This document shows positions 39,420 through 47,880 of a stretch of 64,000 nucleotides of DNA, piece by piece. Source of the stretch: Sediminivirga luteola (lineage in GTDB: Bacteria > Actinomycetota > Actinomycetes > Actinomycetales > Brevibacteriaceae); NCBI RefSeq assembly GCF_014639315.1, contig NZ_BMFY01000001.1:1-64000 (forward strand), read 5' to 3'. The notes under the pieces are model-generated. The model did not search any database. It worked only from the letters and a program-made list of their open reading frames with translations, and was not told the DNA's origin. A program made the translations under genes and the position numbers. Each line of letters opens with the position of its first letter. The stretch's first letter is position 1.

Positions 39420-42068
39420 ATGCCTCCCCGAACAGGAATCACCTCCGGCAGGGCGATCGCGGCCGCAGGCGTGGTGACCGCCGTGCTGGCGGGCATGATC
39501 ACCGCGCCGGTCGCCGCCGGTGCGCAGCCCGCGGCGGAAGAGAGCTCCCGCTGGACTCTTGCCACGCTGCCGGACACTCAGTTCTACTCCCGCTACGCCT
39601 TCGACCAGTTCGAGCCGCGGTACGGCAGCAACCCGTACCAGGTGCAGACCGAATGGCTCGGTCAGGTCCAGGACGATCTGAACATCCCGCTGGTGGCCCA
39701 TCTGGGCGACGTCGTCGACCGCGCCACGGTGGAATCCGAGTGGGTCGCGGCCGACGCAGCCCACAAGGCGCTGGAGGACGCCGCGCTGCCGTACTCCATC
39801 CTGCCGGGCAACCACGACGTCAGGAACTCGGCCAGCCACCTCACCGACCGGGACTACGATCTCGCGGAGGAGCCCTATCTGCAGTGGTTCCCGCCGGAGC
39901 GCGCTGCCGCCCAGAGCACCGAGTCCGGCCGCGACGAGACGGGCTTAAGCGAGTACCAGATCTTCGAAGCAGAGGGACAGCGGTACCTCATGCTCGCCCT
40001 CGCCTGGCGGGTCTCCGATGAGACCCTGGCCTGGGCGGAGCAGGTGATGGCCGAGCATCCGAGCCTGCCGACGATCCTCACCTCCCACGACATCCTCGGC
40101 GTCGAGTCGGACGGCCGGACGGCCACCAGCGGCACCAACGGCGACCGGCTGTGGGAGGAACTCATCCGGTCGAACGACCAGATCTTCCTGACCATCAGCG
40201 GCCACAATCACGGCTCGGCCTACCGCACCATGACCAACGACGCGGGCAACGAGGTCTTCCAGGTGCTCCAGGACTGGCAGATGGCCTACGAGGGCGGCAA
40301 CGGCTACCTGGGCCTGTTCGAGTTCGACCTCGAGCACGACGCGATCCATGTCTCGGCGCCCTCCCCCTGGGTGGCGTGGAAGCCGGCGGACTCGCTCACG
40401 GTGTACGACCAGCCGTTCCTGGAGGCGCCGAACGAGCAGTTCACCCTCGGCATCGACTTCGAAGAGCGGTTCTCAGGGTTCAACGCCGAGTGGACCGCCG
40501 GGGACAGCGACCTTCCCTCCCTGACCCAGCGTGCGCGCGAGATCATCCTGGACGGCTTCGAGGGCGTGCCGCCGGTGACCGCGGAGCTTCCCGGCTCGGC
40601 GGAGGACTACCCGCGGCTGGGCGAGGACGCCCTCGCGCACTGGCGGCCGGGCATCGCCGAGACCGGCGAGGACGGTGTGCTGGACGAGGGAGCCGCCGTG
40701 CCGGACGTCATCGGCGGCGGCGATATGACCCGCGTGAGCATCGAGGAGTCCGGCTCCCCGGCCGCGCAGCCCGGAGACGTCACCGTCCGCAGGGAGGGCC
40801 ACGCGTTCTCTTCCGACGGGGCGGGCGTGTGCTTCGCCGACAGCAGCGGCGAACGGTACAGCTACCTGTCCACCGCGCCCGATGCGGCGGTCAACGACGC
40901 GGACTTCTCAGCTGGCTATACCATCGAGGTCTTCGTGTACCTGGACGAGGCCTGGACCGCGGACCAGAATGCCTGGAGCAAGGCCTTCAACCGCACTGGC
41001 AACCGCTCGCGGATGGGCATGCCGCCCTCCCGCTACGACTACACCACCGGCGCAGCCTCGCTCGGTTTCTCCAATCTGCGCGAGTTCCAATGGACCGAGC
41101 TGCCCCAGGATCCGACGGTGGGGGACAAGGTCTCCTGGTCCGGTGAGATCCCGCTGGGACGCTGGTTCCACGTCGCGCTCGTCAACGACATCGACGACGC
41201 CCGTACCACCATGTACGTCGACGGCGCGCCCATCCTGCGCAATGCCACCGGCACCGGTGGGATGAGCTTCGAGGAGGGCATGCCCTGGATCATCGGCGCG
41301 GCGTGGGAGAACGATCAGGCCTCCAACGGCTGGCACGGCTGCGTGGGTGAGCTGCGGATCGCCGACCGGCCCACGGAGCAGACCGAATGGCTCATCCACC
41401 GCCCCGATGTGGACGATTTCACCGCCGACGCCGAGCGGGTGGAGATCGCCGAAGGGGAGTCCCTGCCGGCGCTGACGGGCACCGGCAAGCCCGGCGCCAC
41501 CGTGGTGGCGGAGGGGGCCGTGACCGGTGAGGCGGTCGTCGCCGAGGACGGCACCTGGACGCTGGAGGGCGAGCTGGATGCCGATGCCGCGGCCGGAACC
41601 GCCCAGCAGGCGGCGCTCGACGCTGCGCCCGGCACCTACGCCTTCTCGCTGACGCACGGGTTCGGGGAGCGGCGTTCGGAGGCCCGCGCCGGTGAGGTTG
41701 TCGTCCTGGCCGATGACGATCCGGGCGCTCCGTCGCCGGAACCGACCGAGCCCGGGGCCGACCCGACCGATCCTGGCGGCGACCCGACCGATCCTGGCGG
41801 TCAGCCCGGTGAACCGGGGCAGCCGGGAGGGGACCAGACATCGGAGCCGACGGCTGATCCCGGCGCGCCGGGGCAGCCGGGAGGAGAGCCGTCGCCGGGC
41901 GCTTCCCCGCAGCCGAGTGATCCGGGCAGCGGTCCGGGTGCGGGCGATGGCAAGCCTCTGCCGCGCACCGGCAGCGACGTGCTGGCCATGAGCCTGGCCG
42001 CGCTCGCGCTGCTCGGCCTCGGCGGCGGTGCCGTCTACCTGGCCCGCCGTCGCAGCGCCGAGGGCTGA
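39420..42068 (+). CDS. Secreted LPXTG-anchored metallophosphoesterase with LamG-like domain
   Basis: 882 residues. A signal peptide (AAAGVVTAVLAGMITAPVAAGAQP) precedes a calcineurin-like phosphoesterase domain with metal motifs 'ATLPDTQFYS', 'VAHLGDVVDRA', 'ILPGNHDVR', 'ILTSHDILG' and 'TISGHNHGS'. From about residue 490 a concanavalin/LamG-type beta domain follows ('AGYTIEVFVYLDEAWT', 'RWFHVALVNDIDDARTTMYVDG'), then an Ig-like repeat ('GTGKPGATVVAEGAVTGEAVVAEDG'), a Pro/Gly/Asp-rich spacer, and a sortase signal LPRTGSD, membrane helix and RRR tail. It should be displayed on the cell wall. Substrate unknown. ATG follows AGGAG. Confidence 0.9.
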   Translation: MPPRTGITSGRAIAAAGVVTAVLAGMITAPVAAGAQPAAEESSRWTLATLPDTQFYSRYAFDQFEPRYGSNPYQVQTEWLGQVQDDLNIPLVAHLGDVVDRATVESEWVAADAAHKALEDAALPYSILPGNHDVRNSASHLTDRDYDLAEEPYLQWFPPERAAAQSTESGRDETGLSEYQIFEAEGQRYLMLALAWRVSDETLAWAEQVMAEHPSLPTILTSHDILGVESDGRTATSGTNGDRLWEELIRSNDQIFLTISGHNHGSAYRTMTNDAGNEVFQVLQDWQMAYEGGNGYLGLFEFDLEHDAIHVSAPSPWVAWKPADSLTVYDQPFLEAPNEQFTLGIDFEERFSGFNAEWTAGDSDLPSLTQRAREIILDGFEGVPPVTAELPGSAEDYPRLGEDALAHWRPGIAETGEDGVLDEGAAVPDVIGGGDMTRVSIEESGSPAAQPGDVTVRREGHAFSSDGAGVCFADSSGERYSYLSTAPDAAVNDADFSAGYTIEVFVYLDEAWTADQNAWSKAFNRTGNRSRMGMPPSRYDYTTGAASLGFSNLREFQWTELPQDPTVGDKVSWSGEIPLGRWFHVALVNDIDDARTTMYVDGAPILRNATGTGGMSFEEGMPWIIGAAWENDQASNGWHGCVGELRIADRPTEQTEWLIHRPDVDDFTADAERVEIAEGESLPALTGTGKPGATVVAEGAVTGEAVVAEDGTWTLEGELDADAAAGTAQQAALDAAPGTYAFSLTHGFGERRSEARAGEVVVLADDDPGAPSPEPTEPGADPTDPGGDPTDPGGQPGEPGQPGGDQTSEPTADPGAPGQPGGEPSPGASPQPSDPGSGPGAGDGKPLPRTGSDVLAMSLAALALLGLGGGAVYLARRRSAEG

Positions 42069-42094
42069 GCGGGCATGAGGCACTCCCAGGCCTG

Positions 42095-42160
42095 AGCGAA
42101 ACCGAACGGCTCAAGGTTCTAAGCGAAGCCGAGCGGTCTCGTTTAAGCGAAGCCGAGCGG
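42095..42160 (+). repeat. Three tandem AGCGAAGCCGAGCGG copies
   Basis: The 15-bp core AGCGAA(G/A)CCGA(G/A)CGG occurs at 42095-42109, 42122-42136 and 42146-42160 (periods 27 and 24 bp), each followed by a C/T-rich stretch. It lies between the phosphoesterase stop and its terminator. Purpose unknown; slippage or a protein-binding array are both possible. Confidence 0.65.
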
Positions 42161-42183
42161 CCTCAGGTCTGAGGGAGACGAGA

Positions 42184-42229
42184 ACGGGTGTCGGGCCCGG
42201 GCGGAAACTCGCCCGGGCCCAACACCCGT
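42184..42229. terminator. 20-bp hairpin terminator (bidirectional)
   Basis: Arms 42184-42203 and 42210-42229 are complementary over 20 bp with one mismatch, loop GAAACT. This is the strongest hairpin between the phosphoesterase and the convergent ppa gene. The remaining 260 bp to ppa (42230-42489) show no gene or pattern that I can support. Confidence 0.8.
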
Positions 42230-42489
42230 CTGTGTACCCTGGGCTGCCGCGGCCTCGTTGAGTGCCACCGGCCGAACCGAACCTCCGCCCGTGGTACGGC
42301 GGGTCCGTATCCGGTGGACCTGGTGATGCCGTCATCTGGCCCGTACGTCGCCGTGCTCCAGGCGCGGAGGGCGACGACCTACGGGCTGGGCGACGACGTA
42401 AGGCCATGGCGGCCGGAAAGGCTGCCGGTTCCCCGCCCCCGGCCCGGTGCCGAGGCGCCCGCCGCTCAGCGCTGGTGCGGGACCGGCTT

Positions 42490-42530
42490 CAGCGGCCCTC
42501 GGCCTTGAGTTCAGTGGCCCTCGGCCTTGA
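42490..42530 (-). repeat. Tandem duplication of the ppa 3' end
   Basis: The 19-nt string CAG(T/C)GGCCCTCGGCCTTGA is present at 42512-42530 (the last codons and stop of ppa) and again at 42490-42508, 22 bp further on, with one substitution. The duplicated copy lies beyond the stop and repeats the KAEG(H/R)-stop coding sequence. Confidence 0.7.
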
Positions 42531-42999
42531 AGCGCTCCTGGGAGGCGCGGACCTCGGCCTCGGCCTCGGCGCGGCCGACCCAGCTGGAGCCCTTGACGAA
42601 CTTGCCCGGCTCCAGGTCCTTGTAGCGCTCGAAGAAGTGCTTGATGGCGTCCAGGGTGAACTGATCGACGTCCGTGACGTCCTGGATGTTGTCCCAGCGC
42701 GGGTCCCCGGCCGGCACCGCGAGCACCTTGTCGTCGCCGCCGGCCTCGTCCTCCATCTTGAACATGCCCACCGGGCGCGCGTCGACGAGCACGCCGGGGA
42801 AGACGGGCGCCGGGAGCAGCACGAGCACATCGAGCGGATCGCCGTCCTGGCCCAGGGTGTCCTCGATGAAACCGTAGTCGGCGGGGTACTCCATGGAGGT
42901 GTACAGGTAGCGGTCGAGCTTGACCCGCCCGGACTCGTGATCGACCTCGTACTTGTTGCGCTGTCCGCGCGGGATCTCGATGGTGGCTTCGAACTCCAC
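42511..42999 (-). CDS. ppa: Inorganic pyrophosphatase
   Basis: 162 residues; family I Mg-dependent PPase that hydrolyses PPi released by biosynthesis. GTG 42999 is chosen because AAGGAG ends 7 nt upstream and the protein then begins with the expected [20 protein letters not shown]. Active-site residues are all present: '[24 protein letters not shown]' contains the DxDPxD core, with '[17 protein letters not shown]' and '[15 protein letters not shown]' following. Length is typical of actinobacterial PPases. Confidence 0.96.
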   Translation of the reverse strand: MEFEATIEIPRGQRNKYEVDHESGRVKLDRYLYTSMEYPADYGFIEDTLGQDGDPLDVLVLLPAPVFPGVLVDARPVGMFKMEDEAGGDDKVLAVPAGDPRWDNIQDVTDVDQFTLDAIKHFFERYKDLEPGKFVKGSSWVGRAEAEAEVRASQERFKAEGH

Positions 43000-43149
43000 T
43001 GCTGCACTCCTTAGGGGTGTCGACTGGACGGTGAATTCCTCATTTACTGTATCCCGGCAGCACCGCACGCAGGCACGATCACTGCGGCCTGCAGCCCGCG
43101 CGCGAGTTCGTCTTTCGAGGCGGGGACAGTCACGGATGCCGCGCTGGGT

Positions 43150-43470
43150 TCAGCGCTGGGAGGTCACCGGCAGCCCGGCTTCGGCCCAGGCCTCGATGCC
43201 GCCGCTGAGGTTCCGCACCTGCTCGTACCCGGCCGCGCTGAGCGCCTCGGCCACGTTCCCCGAGCGGTACCCGGACTTGCAGTGCAGCACGAGCGGCTCA
43301 TCGCGGGGAAGCTGGACCGTCCCGGAGAGGATGTCGTGCATCGGCACGAGGCGGGCGCCGGGGATCGCCTGCGCGGCGTGCTCATCGGGTTCGCGGACGT
43401 CGATGAGCGTGACGGAGCCCGAGTCGAGTTCTGCTTTCAGCTCGGCCGGGGAGACTTCGGCGATGGCCAT
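43150..43470 (-). CDS. Single-domain rhodanese
   Basis: 106 residues; sulfurtransferase-fold protein with active-site loop CKSGYRSG (catalytic Cys) and the flanking 'VTLIDVREPDEHAAQAIPGARLVP' and 'NLSGGIEAWAEAGLPV' segments. Single-domain rhodaneses of this size bind persulfide or act in thiol metabolism; partner unknown. AAGGAGG lies 9 nt before the ATG, on the complement of the promoter that drives the divergent carboxypeptidase unit. Confidence 0.9.
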   Translation of the reverse strand: MAIAEVSPAELKAELDSGSVTLIDVREPDEHAAQAIPGARLVPMHDILSGTVQLPRDEPLVLHCKSGYRSGNVAEALSAAGYEQVRNLSGGIEAWAEAGLPVTSQR

Positions 43471-43485
43471 CTGAGAGGCCCTCCT

Positions 43486-43491
43486 TACACT
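43486..43491 (+). promoter_or_regulatory. Leaderless -10 (TACACT) of the dac unit
   Basis: TACACT, then 7 nt, then GTG 43499, the start of a 17-codon mini-ORF that ends on the carboxypeptidase start codon. Confidence 0.5.
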
Positions 43492-43498
43492 GGGAGGC

Positions 43499-43552
43499 GT
43501 GAACCGGTCACAACCCTATCTGCTGACGCGCCCCGCAGGGGAGACGCGGTGA
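43499..43552 (+). CDS. Leaderless 17-residue mini-ORF coupled to dac
   Basis: GTG 43499 follows a TACACT -10 by 7 nt. The frame encodes MNRSQPYLLTRPAGETR and stops with TGA at 43550-43552, overlapping the carboxypeptidase GTG (43549-43551) as GTGA. The peptide has no recognisable function or attenuator codon run. If translated, it would deliver ribosomes to the downstream start by coupling. It could also be a chance product of the promoter spacing. Confidence 0.35.
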   Translation: MNRSQPYLLTRPAGETR

Positions 43553-45396
43553 CCGATCGCGCAACGGAGCCGCCGGAGGAGCAGCCGCGAACAGAGGGCA
43601 GCGCGGAGACGCCCCCCGCGGAGACACCGCCTGAGGACGTTCCTTCGCAGCCTTCCAGCGATACAGGCGATACGGGCAATACAGGCGATGCAGGTGGTGC
43701 AGTCGATGCGGCCGCTTCAGCCGGGCCTGGCCGGGAGGCTCCCGCGGCCGAGGCTGAGGGACAGCCCGGGCAACAGCCGTCGTCGCCTCAACCGCAACCA
43801 GCGGCGCCCTCGGCTCAACCCCAGCTGACGACGCAGCCGTTTCAACCCCAGCCGACTATGCAGCCGTTTCAACCCCAGCCGCGCACGCGATGGGAGGCAC
43901 GACTGGCGGAGGCCGACCCCCAGTCAGCGCGCGGGTCGCAGAACGAGAGACAGGACCGTGCCTCGCGCGGCCGCCGGCGTGGGCGCGGCTGGCGATGGAC
44001 CGCCGGCATCCTGACGGTCGTCGCGCTGCTAGGCGGCTACGGCTACGCCGATGTGGTCGACGCGGTGCCGGGAGTGCTCACCGCCGAACCGCCGCGTCCG
44101 GATCCTGTGCCGTTCCCCACCCCCACCCTGCGCGTGACCACCACGGAAGGCGCGACGCCGGTCGGCGATGCCGCGCCGACGCCCGCGGCGGAGTCCGTGA
44201 ACGACCTGGTGGAGGAAGCGCTGGCCGACGGCCTTCCCGCCAGCACCGGCATCGACATCCGCGATGCCCTCACCGGGGACGTCCTCTACGCCCGCGACGC
44301 CGGGGCGAGCCGTACCCCGGCCTCCACCACGAAGGTGCTCACCGCGGCGGCGGCGCTGGCCGAGGCCGGGGCGGAGACCCGGTTGCCCACCACTGCCTAT
44401 CTCCACGCGCCGGAGAACGAAGCAGATCCGCCGCTGGTCATCCTGCACGGCGGCGGCGATGTCCTGCTCGGCGCGGGGGAGAGCGATCCCGATGCGGTGG
44501 ACGGGCACGCCGGACTGGCCAGCCTCGCGCAGGAGACCGCGCATGCCCTGCGCGGCCACGGTATCGACGAGGTCGCCGTCGCCCGTGACGAGAGCCTCTT
44601 CTCCGGCGCCGACTTCCACCCCACCTGGGACCGCGCCGACATCGGGCACGGATTCGTCGCCCCGCTGTCCCCGCTGATGATCGCCGCCGGCCGCACCGGG
44701 GAGGGCATGCCCCGCAGCGACCGGTCCGGAGAGGACGCCGCGCGCGCTTTCGCCGAGGCGCTGCAGGACGCCGGCATCGAGGTGCGCGGGCACGACGGTT
44801 CCGCACAGGCCGCCGACGCCGACGATGAACTCGCGCAGGTGCTCTCCGCGCCGCTGCGTGCTCAAGCGGAGCATCTGCTCGTCACCTCGGACAACGTCGT
44901 CTCCGAGGCGGTCGGCCGCCAGGTCGCGCTCGCGCGGGGCGAGGAAGCCGACTTCGCCGGAGCCGCGCGCGCGGTGGAGGATGCCATGGCGGACCTGGGC
45001 CTGGAGGACGAGGACGGTGCGATCTCCCTGACCGATCTGTCCGGTCTCAGCTACGACAACCGCATCCCGCCGGAAGCGCTCAGCCGCCTGCTGGTCCTGG
45101 CTGTCGCCGGCGAAGGCCCGCTGGCGGAACTGCCCTCGCTCATGCCGGTCGGCGGCTGGTCCGGCACGCTCTCCTCGCGCTACCGCAGCGAGGAGAGCGC
45201 CGACGGCGCCGGGATCGTCCGCGCCAAGACCGGCAGCCTGCGCTCGGTCACCTCTCTGGCGGGGACGCTGGTGACCGCCGACGGGCGCCTGCTGGCCTTC
45301 GCGGTGATGGGGGACGGCCTCGAACCGGCCGAGGTCTCCCGCGCCCGCCCTGCCATGGACGCCCTGCTGGCCGGCCTGGCCCGCTGCGGCTGCTGA
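43549..45396 (+). CDS. dacB: D-Ala-D-Ala carboxypeptidase/endopeptidase (PBP4 type)
   Basis: 615 residues. GTG 43549 has GGGGAG upstream. A 135-residue Pro/Gln/Thr-rich cytoplasmic region, including two PFQPQP repeats, precedes one membrane helix (about 148-165), so the catalytic domain is outside the cell. The peptidase S13 triads are intact: SxxK in PASTTKVL (Ser259, Lys262), SxN in TSDN (447-449) and KTG in AKTGSL (Lys560). It trims peptidoglycan stem peptides or cross-links. The lone Cys pair at the very end (RCGC) is unusual. Confidence 0.9.
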   Translation: MTDRATEPPEEQPRTEGSAETPPAETPPEDVPSQPSSDTGDTGNTGDAGGAVDAAASAGPGREAPAAEAEGQPGQQPSSPQPQPAAPSAQPQLTTQPFQPQPTMQPFQPQPRTRWEARLAEADPQSARGSQNERQDRASRGRRRGRGWRWTAGILTVVALLGGYGYADVVDAVPGVLTAEPPRPDPVPFPTPTLRVTTTEGATPVGDAAPTPAAESVNDLVEEALADGLPASTGIDIRDALTGDVLYARDAGASRTPASTTKVLTAAAALAEAGAETRLPTTAYLHAPENEADPPLVILHGGGDVLLGAGESDPDAVDGHAGLASLAQETAHALRGHGIDEVAVARDESLFSGADFHPTWDRADIGHGFVAPLSPLMIAAGRTGEGMPRSDRSGEDAARAFAEALQDAGIEVRGHDGSAQAADADDELAQVLSAPLRAQAEHLLVTSDNVVSEAVGRQVALARGEEADFAGAARAVEDAMADLGLEDEDGAISLTDLSGLSYDNRIPPEALSRLLVLAVAGEGPLAELPSLMPVGGWSGTLSSRYRSEESADGAGIVRAKTGSLRSVTSLAGTLVTADGRLLAFAVMGDGLEPAEVSRARPAMDALLAGLARCGC

Positions 45397-45449
45397 GCCG
45401 GAAGACGCCCATGTCACCGCCGGACCGCTCGACCCGAGAGGAAACGCCG

Positions 45450-46553
45450 ATGGACCAGGACGCCAGCTCCCGTTCGCGGATCGGCGAGGTGCTCTCCGCC
45501 TCCGCCGCGGAGGCGACCGCCCGCAGTCTGATCCCGCCCGGCCCGGCGCTGCCCGCGGCCGAGATGACGGCCGTGGTGGCCGAACTGCGCGAGAGCGCCG
45601 CCACCGCGACGGATCTGGTCCTCGACGTGATGCGCCTGCCCACATCACAGGCGGACCCGGTACGGCGCCGCCTGGCCGCCGGTGAGATCCTCGTCGTCGA
45701 CCGGCTCAGCTGGGCCCGCGCCAACATCGGCGCCATGAGCGCCATGCTGGATGGTCCCGTCACCGCCGTTCTCGACCGCCGGGCGAGCGAGTCGTTCGGC
45801 AAGAAGGCACCCAGCCGGGCTGCCGCCCGGGCCAGCGGAGTGGAGCTCGGCGGCCTGCTGTCCTACCTGAGCACCCGGGTGCTGGGCCAGTACGAGCCCT
45901 TCGGCACCGACGCCGGCCGGCTGCTGCTGGTCGCCCCCAGCATCACCGCCACCGCGGCCAAGATCGGCGCCGATCAACGCGATTTCCGGCTGTGGGTGGC
46001 CCTGCACGAGGAGACGCACCGGGTCCAGTTCGCCGCGGCGCCGTGGCTGCGCGAGCATCTGCTCGGGCTGTTGGAAGAACTGGTCGCCAGCATGCTGGGG
46101 GAGGAATCGCCGGCGGAGCGCCTGACCGGGGGGCTGTCGGGGATGCGCGAGGTATTCGGGCCGCAGGGCAGCGGACGCCTGGTCGATCTGATCCAGAACG
46201 AGGTCGAGAAGGACCTGATCGACCGGATCACGGCGGTGATGTCCCTGTTGGAGGGTCACGCCGACGTCGTCATGGATCAGGTCGGCCCGGGAGTCATCCC
46301 CAGCGTGCGGCAGATCCGCCGCTCCTTCGATCGCCGCCGTGCCGAGAGCACCGGGCTGCACGGCGTGCTCACCAAGTTCCTGGGGCTCGACGCGAAGCTC
46401 GAGCAGTACCGCCACGGGGCGGCCTTCGTCCGCGGGGTGCTGCGGCAGAAAGGCCACGAGGGCCTCAACCGGGTATGGGATGACCCCGCTCTGCTGCCGG
46501 ACCTGGACGAGATCGCCAGACCGCGGGACTGGGTGCGCCGGGTCCATGGCTGA
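45450..46553 (+). CDS. DUF2342 zinc-dependent metalloprotease-like protein
   Basis: 367 residues. ATG 45450 (MDQDASS) is preferred to ATG 45411 because GAGAGGAAA lies 7 nt upstream. A zincin-like HEETHRVQF motif at about residue 192 is followed by the family pattern 'AAPWLREHLLGLLEEL' and 'VMSLLEGHADVVMDQVG' (possible third ligand). Members are annotated as zinc-dependent metalloprotease or F420-biosynthesis-associated protein, and sit beside dac and tilS across actinobacteria. Enzymatic activity is not established. The stop overlaps tilS by 8 bp. Confidence 0.85.
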   Translation: MDQDASSRSRIGEVLSASAAEATARSLIPPGPALPAAEMTAVVAELRESAATATDLVLDVMRLPTSQADPVRRRLAAGEILVVDRLSWARANIGAMSAMLDGPVTAVLDRRASESFGKKAPSRAAARASGVELGGLLSYLSTRVLGQYEPFGTDAGRLLLVAPSITATAAKIGADQRDFRLWVALHEETHRVQFAAAPWLREHLLGLLEELVASMLGEESPAERLTGGLSGMREVFGPQGSGRLVDLIQNEVEKDLIDRITAVMSLLEGHADVVMDQVGPGVIPSVRQIRRSFDRRRAESTGLHGVLTKFLGLDAKLEQYRHGAAFVRGVLRQKGHEGLNRVWDDPALLPDLDEIARPRDWVRRVHG

Positions 46554-47781
46554 ACGCCGGCCACGCCTCGACCCGGACACCGCCGCGGTGCGGGGCGCCG
46601 TCCGGCGCGCCCTTCAGGACCATGCCGCTGCCGGCGGATTCACCCGGCCGTCCGGGGGCCTCCCCGCCGGAGGCCGGGACGCCGCGGCGCAGGGGCACGG
46701 CGAGTCTCCCGGGGCGCCCGGCAGGTTCCCCTCCGGCGAGCGGGCCCCGGTGTCCGGGAGTCTCGGGGAGCGCAGTGAGCCTCCACGCACGCCCGCCCGC
46801 CCCGCCGGAGACGGGCGGCCGGCGGAGCCCGGCGCTGAAGATCCGTGGCGGGTGGTCATCGGCGTCTCCGGCGGCGCGGACTCGATGGCGCTCGCGGCCG
46901 CGACGGCCTTCCTGCAGCGCGCGCTGCCGCTCCGGGCGCAGGCGGTCCTGGTCGATCACGGCCTGCAATCCGGCGCCCGCCGCGCCGCGGAAAGCGCCGC
47001 GGAGCAGCTGCGCACCCTCGGTCTGGAGACGCTCGTCGTGCCGGCCGCGGTCGACCGCGAACACCCCGCCGGCCTGGAGGCCGCTGCCCGCCGGGCCCGC
47101 TACGCCGCGCTGGAGGCAGCCCGCCGCCGCTACGGGGCTGCGGCCATCATGCTGGGGCACACCCTGGACGACCAGGCCGAGACCGTCCTGCTGGGGCTGG
47201 CCCGCGGTTCCGGCGCCAGATCCCTGGCCGGCATGGCGCCGGCGCGCGGCATGCTGCTGCGGCCCCTGCTGGGCCTGCGGAGGGCGCAGCTGCGGGCCTC
47301 CTGCCATGCGCAGGGCCTGCGGGTCTGGGACGATCCGATGAACGCCGATGATGCCTACGCCCGGGTGCGCGCCCGCAGGCACGCCCTGCCCGCCCTCGAA
47401 CAGCAGCTGGGACCCGGCATCACGGAAGCGCTCGCGCGCACGGCGGCGCAGCTGCGGGCCGATGCCGACCACCTGGAAGCGGAGGCCGCGCAGGCGGCGG
47501 AGCGGCTGCTCGGAGACTCCCGCGACCGCCGGCTGGACCGCGCCCCGCTGGCCGCCGTTCCCGAGGCGCTGCGCACCCGCGTGCTGCGCCGCTGGCTCGT
47601 GGATCTCATCGGCACCGGCCAGGACCTGAGCTACGAGCACGTCCGGGCCGTCGACGCCCTCGTCACGGGCGCCCGGCGCGGCGCCGTCTCCCTCCCGGGC
47701 GACGTCATCGCCGTCGCCGAGGGGACGTCCCTGCGGCTGCGCGATTCCGGCCCCGGCCAGGACGGGCCGCAGAACCTATAA
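46546..47781 (+). CDS. tilS: tRNA(Ile)-lysidine synthase
   Basis: 411 residues; modifies C34 of the CAU-anticodon tRNA-Ile with lysine so that it reads AUA. The PP-loop VSGGADSMALA is near residues 106-116, and the family motifs 'VDHGLQSGARRAAESA' and 'GHTLDDQAETVLLGLARGSG' are complete. A Pro/Gly/Arg-rich insert of about 70 residues separates the first helix from the P-loop and is not usual for TilS. ATG 46546 lies inside the DUF2342 gene end. Its stop codon forms part of the next promoter. Confidence 0.93.
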   Translation: MAERRPRLDPDTAAVRGAVRRALQDHAAAGGFTRPSGGLPAGGRDAAAQGHGESPGAPGRFPSGERAPVSGSLGERSEPPRTPARPAGDGRPAEPGAEDPWRVVIGVSGGADSMALAAATAFLQRALPLRAQAVLVDHGLQSGARRAAESAAEQLRTLGLETLVVPAAVDREHPAGLEAAARRARYAALEAARRRYGAAAIMLGHTLDDQAETVLLGLARGSGARSLAGMAPARGMLLRPLLGLRRAQLRASCHAQGLRVWDDPMNADDAYARVRARRHALPALEQQLGPGITEALARTAAQLRADADHLEAEAAQAAERLLGDSRDRRLDRAPLAAVPEALRTRVLRRWLVDLIGTGQDLSYEHVRAVDALVTGARRGAVSLPGDVIAVAEGTSLRLRDSGPGQDGPQNL

Positions 47782-47782
47782 T
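47777..47782 (+). promoter_or_regulatory. Consensus -10 of hpt, overlapping tilS stop
   Basis: A perfect TATAAT whose TAA is the tilS stop codon. No good -35 is seen 17 nt upstream. It gives hpt (and possibly ftsH) a promoter of its own with a leader of about 90 nt. Confidence 0.6.
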
Positions 47783-47880
47783 CGAGGGGCGGGCCCTCAC
47801 GCCCGTCCTCGACGCTCGATCCCGCACACCCGACCCCACCTCGCACGCACGACCATCCGATCAAGGAGCTGAACCTCAGC

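Noticed and set aside
46546-46860. Possible frameshift or misassembly in the TilS N-terminal region because of its odd Pro/Gly/Arg stretch
   Set aside because: The frame stays open, the first helix and the PP-loop are both intact, and similar low-complexity inserts occur in many genes of this window.
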